From Solirubrobacteraceae bacterium (GTDB taxonomy: Bacteria; Actinomycetota; Thermoleophilia; Solirubrobacterales; Solirubrobacteraceae), in NCBI GenBank assembly GCA_017744415.1, contig JAGIBJ010000047.1, forward strand, positions 1 through 61,661: a stretch of DNA of 61,661 nt, read 5' to 3'. Under the pieces are notes generated by a model. It made no database searches, was not told where the DNA came from, and was given only the letters and a program-made list of their open reading frames with translations. Shown here piece by piece: positions 19,772-27,685 of the stretch. The stretch's first letter is position 1; every line of letters starts with the position of its first letter. A program made the position numbers and the translations under genes.

Positions 19772-20770
19772 ATGGCTTGGCTCCTGACCGGCGGCGCGGG
19801 GTACATCGGCTCCCACATCATTCGCGCCTTCCACGCGGCGGACATCGACGTCGTCGTGCTCGACAACCTCTCGACGGGCTACCGCGAGTTCGTCCCTGAG
19901 AACGTGCCGCTCGTCGTCGGCTCGGTGACCGACGAGGCGGTCGTGAGCGGCGTGTTCCGTGATCACGACATCACCGGCGTCGTGCACCTCGCGGGCTGGA
20001 AGTACGCGGGCGTGAGCGTTGAGCAGCCGACGCTGTTCTACAAGGACAACATCTACGGCATGGGCGTCCTGCTCGACGCGATGCGAGAGGCCAGCATCTC
20101 GAACATGGTGTTCAGCAGCAGCTGCGCCACCTACGGCACCCCGAAGGACGAGATCGTCACCGAGGAGACGCCCACCGGTCCGGAGAGCCCGTACGGCGAG
20201 AGCAAGCTCGTCTCCGAGTGGCTGCTGCGGCGCGTCGCCAACATCTGGCCCGAGCTGCGGCAGACCTCGCTGCGGTATTTCAACGTCGTCGGTTCCGGTC
20301 CGCGCGAGCTGTCCGACCAGAGCCCCTACAACCTCTTCCCGCTGATCTTCCGTGCGCTCGAGCGCGGCGAGGCGCCGAAGATCTTCGGCGACGACTACCC
20401 CACGCGCGACGGCACCTGCATCCGCGACTACATCCACGTCGTCGACCTCGCCGATGCGCACGTGGTCGCGGCGCAGGCGCTCGAGGCCGGCCGCGACCTC
20501 GCCCCGATCTACAACGTCGGTCGCGGCGAGGGCTCCACCGTGCGCGAGATCATGACCGCGGTGCGCGAAGGCACGGGCGTCGGCTTCGAGCCGATCGTCG
20601 AGCCGCGCCGCCCCGGCGATCCCGCCCGCATCGTGGCCAGCGCCGATCGCATCGACCAGGATCTCGGGTGGGTCGCCCAGCACGACCTCGGCGACATGGT
20701 CACGAGCGCTTGGGACGCGTGGCAGTTCCACGTGGAGGCCGGCGGCGACGCCCGACTCACCCAGGCGTGA
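19772..20770 (+). CDS. galE: UDP-glucose 4-epimerase
   Basis: The 332-aa SDR interconverts UDP-glucose and UDP-galactose. It shows TGGAGYIGSH (NAD loop), DNLSTGY, HLAGWKYAGVSV, SSSCATYG and SPYGESKL, where Tyr141 and Lys145 are the catalytic pair. LRYFNVVGS and DGTCIRDYIHV are also as in GalE. It is 56 bp after the GT26 gene, and its stop overlaps the next glycosyltransferase start (GTGA), so these three are likely one operon. Confidence 0.92.
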   Translation: MAWLLTGGAGYIGSHIIRAFHAADIDVVVLDNLSTGYREFVPENVPLVVGSVTDEAVVSGVFRDHDITGVVHLAGWKYAGVSVEQPTLFYKDNIYGMGVLLDAMREASISNMVFSSSCATYGTPKDEIVTEETPTGPESPYGESKLVSEWLLRRVANIWPELRQTSLRYFNVVGSGPRELSDQSPYNLFPLIFRALERGEAPKIFGDDYPTRDGTCIRDYIHVVDLADAHVVAAQALEAGRDLAPIYNVGRGEGSTVREIMTAVREGTGVGFEPIVEPRRPGDPARIVASADRIDQDLGWVAQHDLGDMVTSAWDAWQFHVEAGGDARLTQA

Positions 20771-22095
20771 GCTGGATCGGCGCAGCCGTTCGCCACACGC
20801 CGCGTGGCGTGCGCGGCGGGCTGACGCTGATCGCGATCGGCCGCCTCGCACGCGGCCGCTCGCGCCGCCCCGCACTCGTCGCTCCCGGGTGGGCGGTCCC
20901 CGGGCCTGCCCCGAGGATCGCCGATGAGGAGGAGCGGCCCACGGAGGGTGGCGGGCCCGCCGACGACTGGCCGCCCGCCATCTCGGTCGTCATCCCCGCC
21001 CGCAACGAGGCGGCGCACCTCGCCGCGGCGCTCGAGCCGCTGCGGGAGGCGCCCGGCGTCGTCGAGGTGATCGTCGTCGACGACCGCTCCACCGATGCCA
21101 CCGCCGAGGTTGCGCGCGAGCACGGCGCGCTCGTGATCGAGGGGCAGCCGCTGCCTCGCGGCTGGGCAGGCAAGCCATGGGCGATGCAGCAAGGACTCGT
21201 CGCCGCGCAGGGCCACATCGTGGTGTTCCTCGACGCCGATGTGCGGCCGGATCCCGCGCTGCCGGCGGCCGTCACCGAGCTCCTCGCGCCGCAGCGGGAC
21301 GTTGAGCGCCAGCTGCGCGCGGAGGCCGCGCCGGCAGAGGGAGCGACCCCGGATCGCGGCGATTCCGACCCTGCTCGGGTGGTCGGCCGGCCGGTCGACC
21401 TCGCCTCCGCGCAGCTCGCGCTCAGCGGCGCCGGGCTTCCTGAGCGCCTGCTGGATCCAGCGCTGCGGGCCACGCTCCTCTACCGGCTCGGCCCGCTCGA
21501 CACCACCGAGCGGATCCCGGCGTCGATGTCGTCGATCAACGGGCAGTGCTTCGCCGTGCGACGCGACGCGCTGATCTCCGCGGGCGGCTTCTCGCTCGTC
21601 AGCAACTCCCGCACTGACGACACCGCGCTGGCCCGTGCGCTCGCGGGCGCCGGCTGGCGCATCACGGTGGGCGACGGCACCGGGCTCGGCTCGGCCGAGC
21701 GTCACGCCACGGCCGCGCAGGCCCTCGGCGAATCCGCCACCCGCCGCCTCGCCCTCGGCGGCGCCGCGTCCCGCCCGCGGCAGCTGCTCGACCTCGGCGT
21801 GATCTGGGTGGTGCAGGGCCGCCTCGGCCTGCGGGTGTGGCGAGCGCTCCTCGTCGGCTTGCGGCAGGGCTCGCCGTCCGCGGCGCTGCGCGCGCTCAAG
21901 CCAACCGATCTCGCACTCCTCGTCTTGCGCATCGGCGTGCAGTCGGCGCTCGCCCGCACCTACCGCGTGCGCGTCGGCAAGGTCAGCGTGCCTGATCCGG
22001 TGTCGCTTGCCGCCCCGCTCACCGATCCGGTGGCGTTCGCTGCGCTCGCGCGCGGCACGGTCGATCGCCGCAGCTCCTCGCTGCCCGACGCCTGA
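20767..22095 (+). CDS. Glycosyltransferase family 2 (HpnB-like), membrane-associated
   Basis: The 442-aa protein starts with ~70 residues of Arg/Pro-rich sequence, then a GT2 domain: ISVVIPARNEAAHL, VDDRSTDAT, FLDADVRPDP. A late FRD-like segment, SMSSINGQCFAVRRDAL, resembles hopanoid-associated HpnB and related glycosyltransferases. A charged, low-complexity insertion (about 178-215) interrupts the usual fold and is odd for the family. The GTG at 20767 overlaps the galE stop, which fixes the start; the longer open frame upstream is galE read out of frame. It ends the polysaccharide locus. Confidence 0.8.
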   Translation: MSWIGAAVRHTPRGVRGGLTLIAIGRLARGRSRRPALVAPGWAVPGPAPRIADEEERPTEGGGPADDWPPAISVVIPARNEAAHLAAALEPLREAPGVVEVIVVDDRSTDATAEVAREHGALVIEGQPLPRGWAGKPWAMQQGLVAAQGHIVVFLDADVRPDPALPAAVTELLAPQRDVERQLRAEAAPAEGATPDRGDSDPARVVGRPVDLASAQLALSGAGLPERLLDPALRATLLYRLGPLDTTERIPASMSSINGQCFAVRRDALISAGGFSLVSNSRTDDTALARALAGAGWRITVGDGTGLGSAERHATAAQALGESATRRLALGGAASRPRQLLDLGVIWVVQGRLGLRVWRALLVGLRQGSPSAALRALKPTDLALLVLRIGVQSALARTYRVRVGKVSVPDPVSLAAPLTDPVAFAALARGTVDRRSSSLPDA

Positions 22096-22547
22096 CGGCG
22101 CGCGGCCCGGCCGCTGCGGCCTGCCGTTGGGTAGCGGGTGGGGTTGGGCGTGGTTGACGCGACCGTTCGGGGTCGGGCCGTTGACGCGTGCGGCCGCCCG
22201 TCGCGGGTATGGGTCTTGGTTGGCGTCGGTCGTATGCGGGTTAGGGCGGGGAGGCGCTGGCGGCCGCCCATCGTGGGTGGCCGTCGCTGGCGGCCGGACG
22301 GCGGCCGTCGGGGGACATGAGGGCTGACGGTCTTCGTTGGTCCCTCAGTCTTCGAGGCCTTCTCCCCGACTGTCCGGAGTTCCCGTCCAGAGCGGCGCCG
22401 AGGCTCCGCGCGGGCATGGGGATCCCAACGCAGAACCCCCGTGGAGGGGGTTCTCGGTTGGACTTCCCATGCCGCACCGTCGGGCCCGTGGAGGGCCCAA
22501 CTGATGGGACTCCCCACGCCCGAGTTCAGCGCGACAAGCGGCCGCCC
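22096..22547. other. 452-bp gene-free convergent intergenic region, G/T-skewed and palindrome-rich
   Basis: No frame here has family-like content. The first half is G- and T-rich on the top strand. It holds the 9-mer GTTGACGCG twice, about 28 bp apart (about 22153 and 22180), and a small stem CGGCCGCCCA-TCG-TGGGTGGCCG near 22260. The second half contains the nested hairpins listed separately. It separates the end of the polysaccharide locus from a convergent hydrolase gene. Confidence 0.6.
22412..22498. terminator. Two adjacent hairpins with the same GTGGA loop
   Basis: Hairpin 1 has a perfect inner stem AGAACCCCC (22432-22440) with its complement (22446-22454) around the loop GTGGA. Weaker pairing extends it outward to about 22412-22474 (24 of 30 positions match). 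Hairpin 2 (22482-22498) is GGGCCC-GTGGA-GGGCCC. Both lie between convergent genes, so a bidirectional terminator is the plain reading. Neither is followed by a T-run. The shared loop suggests duplication of one element. Confidence 0.6.
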
Positions 22548-23681
22548 TTACGGCGAGCCGATCACGTCCGGGTTCGGGGCGGTGTCGGCATCGGCGCCGC
22601 CGGGGCGCTTCGCATCCTCGCCCTCATAGACCTTCTTGCGGAAGATCGAGTCGCGCTCGATCGCGTCGGAGACGGCGTTCTGCGCGCGCGTCGCCGCCAC
22701 GAGCGCCGTGTCGGGTTTGAGCTGGATGCCGAGGTGGTTGGTGAGCTCCGCGTCGAACGGACGCCAGAACACGCGCCGCGCGGCCTGGGTGGTGTCGCCC
22801 GGTGCGTAGTGGTCGCCCAGGCCCTTCTCGGTCACGTAGACGAGTGCGCGGAGCGCATCGGGGCGCGAGCGAAGGATTTCGTACTGCTCTTTGCCAAAGC
22901 GCGTGCCGACGTCGCGATCCTTGCGGCTGACGAGCGAGATCACGCGGGTGTTCTCCGGCAGGTTGCCGACGGGAGGTAGCGGCAGCAGGATCTCGCTCTC
23001 GCCGGGAAGGGCGCGGCCCGGGTAGATCGAGTAGACGAGCTTGGCCTGCGGCACCGGCAGCTTGCTGCCCAGCGCGGCGTAGTCGAACGCGAGCGCGCCG
23101 CCCGCAGAGGTGCCGATCACGGCGACGCGATCCTGCTGGATCCGCACCGCGTCGACGGCGAGCTTCACACCCTCGAACATGTTCGCGCGCGGGTTCTGGG
23201 AGCCGTCGGTGGGGTAGGGCGGCGCCTGCCACGCCGGGAAGATCACGGTGAGGCCCTCGCGCGCGAGGTGACTGATCCACGGCTCGTAGCCGGCGAGGAA
23301 GCTCGAGCCGAACCCGTGCAGGAAGATCACCGCCGGCTGCGGATCATGGGCGCCCTTCGCCTTGATGATGTAGGTGCGCGTCTCGTCCTTGCCGACCGCG
23401 CCGACCTCCAGCGACGGATCGATCGCGCCCTTCTCGTAGAGGTTCGCGCCCGGGATGCCGAACGACGTGGGGGGCTGCGCGAGAGGGCTCGGATTCACCG
23501 CGCCGGCCTGCCACGCCGTGAGCGCGCCGACGATCACGAGCACCACGACGAGCCACCCGAGCAGCATCAGCCGGCGCTCGCGCATCCAGTACCGCAGCGC
23601 GCGCAGCCGCGGCTCGCGCGGCAAACCGTACGGGGTGGTCACGCGGGCTCGCCCACCGGGGCGATCGAAGCAGGAGGGCAC
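22548..23681 (-). CDS. Alpha/beta hydrolase, membrane-anchored
   Basis: This 377-aa protein has an N-terminal cytosolic segment, one membrane helix (about 38-60) and an extracytoplasmic alpha/beta hydrolase domain. VIFLHGFGSSFLAGY supplies the oxyanion loop, and GTSAGG is the nucleophile elbow (Ser at about 187). A late GDHY is a candidate for the catalytic His. The charged tail after ~345 is probably flexible. Esterase or lipase activity is a family-level guess. It lies 92 bp downstream of a TetR gene on the same strand and may be controlled by it. Confidence 0.78.
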   Translation of the reverse strand: MPSCFDRPGGRARVTTPYGLPREPRLRALRYWMRERRLMLLGWLVVVLVIVGALTAWQAGAVNPSPLAQPPTSFGIPGANLYEKGAIDPSLEVGAVGKDETRTYIIKAKGAHDPQPAVIFLHGFGSSFLAGYEPWISHLAREGLTVIFPAWQAPPYPTDGSQNPRANMFEGVKLAVDAVRIQQDRVAVIGTSAGGALAFDYAALGSKLPVPQAKLVYSIYPGRALPGESEILLPLPPVGNLPENTRVISLVSRKDRDVGTRFGKEQYEILRSRPDALRALVYVTEKGLGDHYAPGDTTQAARRVFWRPFDAELTNHLGIQLKPDTALVAATRAQNAVSDAIERDSIFRKKVYEGEDAKRPGGADADTAPNPDVIGSP

Positions 23682-23773
23682 ATCATCGGTGGTGGTTCAC
23701 CGCGATGAACGGTACCGCCGGGCGCAGCGCCGGGACGCAGGATGCCAGGCGCTTGGACGCCCGTGCGGGTGGC

Positions 23774-24379
23774 TCAGACGCCGAGGCGGCCACGCAACGT
23801 GGTGCGGGCCTCGGCGATGGCCTGATCCAGGCGCTCCGTGTCGGGATCGAGCAGGTGGATCACGGCGATACCGGTGAGCACGCCGACGAAGAGCGTTGCG
23901 AAGCCGTCGGGCGTGACGTCGCTCTCCAGCTTGCCGGCCGCCTGCTGCGTGCGGATGTACTCGCCCACCTGGGTCTGGATCTGGTTACCGAGGGTCACGA
24001 AGTGCTCGTGGAGGTGCGGTGAGGGACCGAGGGCCTCGAACATCAGCATCACGACGATCCGCACCCGCTCGGGGTCGCTGTGCAGCTCGCCGAGCCACGC
24101 CTGCAGCAGCGTGTCGATGAGGGCGCCCGTGTCGTCGAACTGGAGCTCACCAGAGCCGGCGACTCCCTCCGCCCAGTCGTTCGTGGCCTCGCGGCTCACG
24201 GCGACGAGAAGATCGTCCTTGGAACCGAAATGGAAGTTCACCGCGCCGCGGCTCATGCCGGCGCGCTCGCCGATCGCAGCGACCGAGGTGTTGCCGACGC
24301 CCTGCGCAGCAACGAGCTCGCGAGTCGCGGCGATGAGGCGCCGACGAGCGGCGGCGGTGCGCTGGACCTGGGTCGGCAT
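23774..24379 (-). CDS. TetR/AcrR family transcriptional regulator
   Basis: The 201-aa protein has an N-terminal helix-turn-helix domain (AAARRRLIAATREL, SVAAIGERAGMSRGAVNFHFGSKDDLL) and an all-helical ligand domain. I chose the ATG at 24379 because the extra 30 residues from 24469 are not TetR-like. Two small palindromes lie 70-100 bp upstream and are the natural operator candidates. The alpha/beta hydrolase gene follows downstream on the same strand. Confidence 0.87.
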   Translation of the reverse strand: MPTQVQRTAAARRRLIAATRELVAAQGVGNTSVAAIGERAGMSRGAVNFHFGSKDDLLVAVSREATNDWAEGVAGSGELQFDDTGALIDTLLQAWLGELHSDPERVRIVVMLMFEALGPSPHLHEHFVTLGNQIQTQVGEYIRTQQAAGKLESDVTPDGFATLFVGVLTGIAVIHLLDPDTERLDQAIAEARTTLRGRLGV

Positions 24380-24450
24380 TGCCGCCGGATCATGCCCGAC
24401 CACGACGCAGAAACTCGGCGCGTTGAGGGGGTTTGTCCCGCGACGGTGGT

Positions 24451-24476
24451 ACCCGTTTCGGGTTGACATTCGTCAA
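24451..24476. promoter_or_regulatory. Candidate TetR operator: two adjacent palindromes
   Basis: ACCCG-TTT-CGGGT (24451-24463) is directly followed by TTGAC-ATTC-GTCAA (24463-24476). Both are perfect inverted repeats upstream of the TetR start at 24379. They lie just before the AT-rich stretch GGGGGATTTTTCAG, which stands out in this GC-rich DNA. The second palindrome has the size and symmetry of TetR half-sites. Autoregulation is inferred. Confidence 0.5.
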
Positions 24477-24636
24477 ATAGGGGGATTTTTCAGTAGATCG
24501 GAACCACCGATGGGGCGGAGCGTGCGTTCCGCAGCGCTGGTAGGACCGGTCTCGGGGTTGCGAGAAAGCCCAGTATCTGCACGGAATTGCACCCCAATGC
24601 GCGACGTGGGGTGTTCCGTAGCGCGTCGAGCGTTAC

Positions 24637-25038
24637 TCAGTGGACTTCCGGTGCGTCAGCGCCCGATTCGCGCGAGAAGTCGTCACCTGGCGTGATCCGA
24701 GGCGGCTGGGGCTCGATCTCGGGCTCGTTGCCCTCCACCGGTGGGACAACGATGCCCTCACGCAGTGCTCCAAAACCGCCGAGTACCAGTGTAAATCCGA
24801 TCACGAGTCCGAGGACGGTGAGCACCGAGATCGTGGCCTGAACGGCGTCGGCGATCGTGGTGTAGGTAATCGTCGCGCCGAGCAGGATCGCGATCGCGGG
24901 CATGAGTGAGCGGCGACCCCGCGGCGTAAGCGCCAGGATCGAGAGGGCGGCGATCCCGGCGAGCATCGCGAACACGATGGCGGCGCCGCTGGAGGAGTCC
25001 TCGACCGTGGTCTGCGCGAGGGTGAGCACGGAGGTCAT
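24637..25038 (-). CDS. Small membrane protein of unknown function
   Basis: I do not recognise this 133-aa protein. It has three hydrophobic segments (about 19-37, 47-65, 70-92) and a polar, Pro/Glu-rich C-terminal tail of ~40 residues. Its start overlaps the lipA stop (ATGA), so it is translationally coupled to lipA and is the last gene of a lipB-lipA-membrane protein unit. Coupling gives no firm functional clue. Confidence 0.7.
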   Translation of the reverse strand: MTSVLTLAQTTVEDSSSGAAIVFAMLAGIAALSILALTPRGRRSLMPAIAILLGATITYTTIADAVQATISVLTVLGLVIGFTLVLGGFGALREGIVVPPVEGNEPEIEPQPPRITPGDDFSRESGADAPEVH

Positions 25039-26078
25039 GCGGCGACGGGGATGGGGCCGTTCTGGAGCACGGGGAGCGCGCCGGGAGCGGGAGCATCGGC
25101 GCGCAGCGGGCCCTGGCCGTCGTCGGGCTGCGGCACATGCTGATCGGCGTGGTAGCTCGAGCGCACGAGCGGGCCGGCGGCGACATGGCTGAAGCCCATC
25201 GCCATGCCGCGCTCCTCGAGCTGCTTGAACTCCTCCGGGTGCCAGTAGCGCACGATCGGCAAGTGATTCTCGGTCGGGCGCAGGTACTGGCCGACGGTGA
25301 TGATCGAGACGCCTTGATCGCGGAGCTGGCCGAGCGCGTCGATCATCTCCTCGAAGCTCTCGCCGAGCCCGACCATCAGCCCCGACTTGGTGACGACATC
25401 GCCCTCGCCCATCTCCCGGGCGTTGCGCAGCACGCGCAGCGAGCGCTCGAACGTCGAGCCGCGGCGCGCGACCGGGTAGAGGCGCGGCACCACCTCGACG
25501 TTGTGGTTGAACACGTCGGGGCGTTCGGCGATCACCTTGGCGAGCGGCATCTCCTCGCCGCGGAAGTCGGGCGTGAGGAGCTCAATCTTGCAGTCGGGCG
25601 CCTGACGGCGGATCTGCCGGACGAGCGCCGCCCACACACCCGAGCCGTAGTCGGGAAGATCGTCGCGGTCGACCGAGGTGATCACCGCGTGACGCAGGCC
25701 CATCCGCGCGATCGACCGGGCGACGCGCGCGGGCTCGAGCGGATCGTTCCAGGTCGGCTTGCCCGTGGAGACGTGGCAGAAGCCGCAGCGGCGAGTGCAC
25801 GTGTCGCCGAGGATCATGAACGTGGCGGTGCCACGCTCCCAGCACTCACCGATGTTCGGGCAGGCGGCCTCCTGACACACGGTGTGCAGGTTCTCGTCGC
25901 CGATCAGCCCGCTGAGGTCGCGGTAGCGCTGGCCACCCGGGGCCGGCACCTTGAACCACGGCGGCTTGCGGTGCTTGAACGGCAGCACACGGTCGCCGAG
26001 GATCTGCTTGGGATCCATGCCGCCCGGCGTCGCCCTCGATCGGGTCTTGTGGACGCGGACTGGCAGCAGATCGCTCAT
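25035..26078 (-). CDS. lipA: Lipoyl synthase
   Basis: The 347-aa radical SAM enzyme inserts two sulfurs into octanoyl groups on carrier proteins to form lipoyl. Both iron-sulfur sites are intact. The auxiliary cluster has C68, C73 and C79 (CQEAACPNIGEC). The radical SAM cluster has C94, C98 and C101 (CTRRCGFC). The C-terminal RSSY motif is present. I prefer the ATG at 26078, preceded by AAGGGAG, over a TTG four codons earlier. It lies 84 bp after lipB in the same direction. About 30 extra C-terminal residues follow the conserved end. Confidence 0.95.
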   Translation of the reverse strand: MSDLLPVRVHKTRSRATPGGMDPKQILGDRVLPFKHRKPPWFKVPAPGGQRYRDLSGLIGDENLHTVCQEAACPNIGECWERGTATFMILGDTCTRRCGFCHVSTGKPTWNDPLEPARVARSIARMGLRHAVITSVDRDDLPDYGSGVWAALVRQIRRQAPDCKIELLTPDFRGEEMPLAKVIAERPDVFNHNVEVVPRLYPVARRGSTFERSLRVLRNAREMGEGDVVTKSGLMVGLGESFEEMIDALGQLRDQGVSIITVGQYLRPTENHLPIVRYWHPEEFKQLEERGMAMGFSHVAAGPLVRSSYHADQHVPQPDDGQGPLRADAPAPGALPVLQNGPIPVAA

Positions 26079-26162
26079 CGCTCCCTTCAACGTAGCGTGC
26101 CCGCCACGGTTCGCGCCCCGTTGAGCGCCAGCTCAGACCCCGGACGGTGGGCCGATCGGCGC

Positions 26163-26858
26163 TTACGCCGGCTGGGTGGTGGCCGCCGTGACGACCGTCG
26201 GCTCGACCACCCGCGGAGTGAGTCCGAGCTCACGCGCCACGTGCGCGCCGATGCTTGCGCGCAGCGGCGCGAGCGTGCCGGTGCGGCCGGTCTCAGCGGC
26301 GACGTTCGTCATCGTCACGCTCGGCAGGCCGCAGGCGGTGAACCAGCTCCACGGCTCGAGATCGTTGTCGGCGCCGATCGCAAAGCCGTGGATCGCGACG
26401 CCGCGGCTCAGATGCACGCCCAGCGACGCGATCTTGCGATTTCCGCCGACCCAGACGCCGGTGAGATTCTCGTCGGGCGTGCTTTCGCGCTGGTGGGCGT
26501 CGACCCCCTGCTCCGCGAGTGCGGCGACGATCGCGAGCTCGAGGCAGCGCAGGTAGCCGACCACGTCGTCGGTGCGCACGATCGGGTAGCCCACGAGCAT
26601 GCCCGGGCCGTGGTAGGTGGCGAGGCCGCCGCGCTGCGTGGTCACGACATCGAAGCCCTGCGCGCGGAGGAAGTCCTCTCCGAGGAGCAGCTCCTCGGGG
26701 CGGCTGCGGCGGCCCCGCGTGACGACCGGCGGGTGCTCGAGCAGCAGGAGGGTGTCGTCGATGCGGCCGGCGATGCGCGCCTCGCGCAAACGCTCTTGGA
26801 GCGCGAGCGCCTCGGCGTAGGGCACGAGGCCGAGCTGGCAGATCTGCAGATCGCCCAT
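26163..26858 (-). CDS. lipB: Lipoyl(octanoyl) transferase
   Basis: The 231-aa enzyme moves octanoyl from acyl carrier protein to the lipoyl domains of target enzymes. Visible motifs are RGGLATYHGPGMLVGYP, the GNRKIASLGVHLSRGVAIHG block with the catalytic Lys, and FTACGLPSVTMTN with the catalytic Cys. I chose the ATG at 26858; a GTG three codons earlier is also possible. Together with lipA it gives a complete de novo lipoylation route. It starts 11 bp before the TetR gene's 3' end on the same strand, so readthrough from that gene is possible. Confidence 0.94.
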   Translation of the reverse strand: MGDLQICQLGLVPYAEALALQERLREARIAGRIDDTLLLLEHPPVVTRGRRSRPEELLLGEDFLRAQGFDVVTTQRGGLATYHGPGMLVGYPIVRTDDVVGYLRCLELAIVAALAEQGVDAHQRESTPDENLTGVWVGGNRKIASLGVHLSRGVAIHGFAIGADNDLEPWSWFTACGLPSVTMTNVAAETGRTGTLAPLRASIGAHVARELGLTPRVVEPTVVTAATTQPA

Positions 26859-26868
26859 GGTGCCCACG

Positions 26869-27579
26869 CTACTCGCCGCGTGCGCGCCGCTCGGCCTGCA
26901 GGCGCAAGCCGTCGAGCATGAGATCGAGGCCCGAGGTGAACTGGTCGGTGTCGTCGTGCGTGGCGAACTCGTCAGCGATGGTGTGGAGGAACGGCCACTC
27001 CTCGGGGTCGAGCGCGCGCCACGCGTCTGCGGCCTGCTCGAGGTACTCGTCGCGCTTCACCTCTCCGCGGAGCATCTCCTCGGTCGGCTGCTGCCCAAGG
27101 TCGGCGGCGATCCCGATCACGTAGCCGATGATCGCGGAGGCCGCGTGGAACGTTTCGCGCGGACCCAGCCCGAGCCGGAGCACCGACTGCCCCACGCGCT
27201 CGTAGTACCGCAGCGAGTTCGGCTGCGAGGAGCTGTTGCGCATGAAGTAGGAGCCGAGCCAGGGCCGGTGCTCGACGGCACCGTAGAGCACCATCGCGGT
27301 CTGGCGCAGATCGTCGATCGGGTCGTCGCCGTGAAAGCGCTCGCTCTCGAACAGCACCTGGTCCATCACGTGGTCGGCGGCGCGCTCGAGGAGCTCGTCC
27401 TTGCTGGAGACGTACCAGTAGATGCTTCCGACGCCGCCACCGAGCCGGGCCGCGAGTGCGCGGAACGTGAGCGCGGATTCGCCGTCCTCGTCGAGGAGGC
27501 CGACGGCGCCGTCGAGCACGGCCTCGAGCGAGTGGGAGGCGCGGCGTCGCGGACCGCGGGGCGCTGTGCGTCCAGTCAC
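26869..27579 (-). CDS. TetR family regulator with TetR_C ligand domain
   Basis: The 236-aa protein has an N-terminal helix-turn-helix (ALTFRALAARLGGGVGSIYWYVSSKDELL). Its large helical C-terminal domain is of the tetracycline-repressor type. I chose the GTG at 27579: a TTG at 27600 would begin at the centre of an operator palindrome, and a GTG at 27588 would also lie next to it. The gene is divergent from an MFS drug exporter with three palindromes between them, the standard layout of a repressor controlling its own efflux pump. Confidence 0.86.
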   Translation of the reverse strand: MTGRTAPRGPRRRASHSLEAVLDGAVGLLDEDGESALTFRALAARLGGGVGSIYWYVSSKDELLERAADHVMDQVLFESERFHGDDPIDDLRQTAMVLYGAVEHRPWLGSYFMRNSSSQPNSLRYYERVGQSVLRLGLGPRETFHAASAIIGYVIGIAADLGQQPTEEMLRGEVKRDEYLEQAADAWRALDPEEWPFLHTIADEFATHDDTDQFTSGLDLMLDGLRLQAERRARGE

Positions 27580-27590
27580 GATTTGCACTC

Positions 27591-27647
27591 TATCGAACAA
27601 CGTTCTATATTCTCGAACCGTGTTCGATTATCGAACGCCGTTCGATT
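27591..27647. promoter_or_regulatory. Array of three operator palindromes between divergent TetR and MFS genes
   Basis: Three 19-bp inverted repeats share the consensus TATCGAAC-N3-GTTCGATA. Site 1 is 27591-27609 (one mismatch), site 2 is 27611-27629, and site 3 is 27629-27647. Their centres are 20 and 18 bp apart, close to two helical turns, so dimers could bind the same face. The array is AT-rich against its surroundings, fills the divergent promoter region and is very likely bound by the adjacent TetR protein. Confidence 0.8.
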
Positions 27648-27685
27648 TGTGATCGAGCGTTGCGACCCCCTGATCTGGAGACGAG

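Noticed and set aside
27591..27647. Actinobacterial LexA (SOS) boxes
   Set aside because: Half-sites look alike, but the spacer is 3 bp and not 4, and three copies sit between a TetR gene and its exporter.
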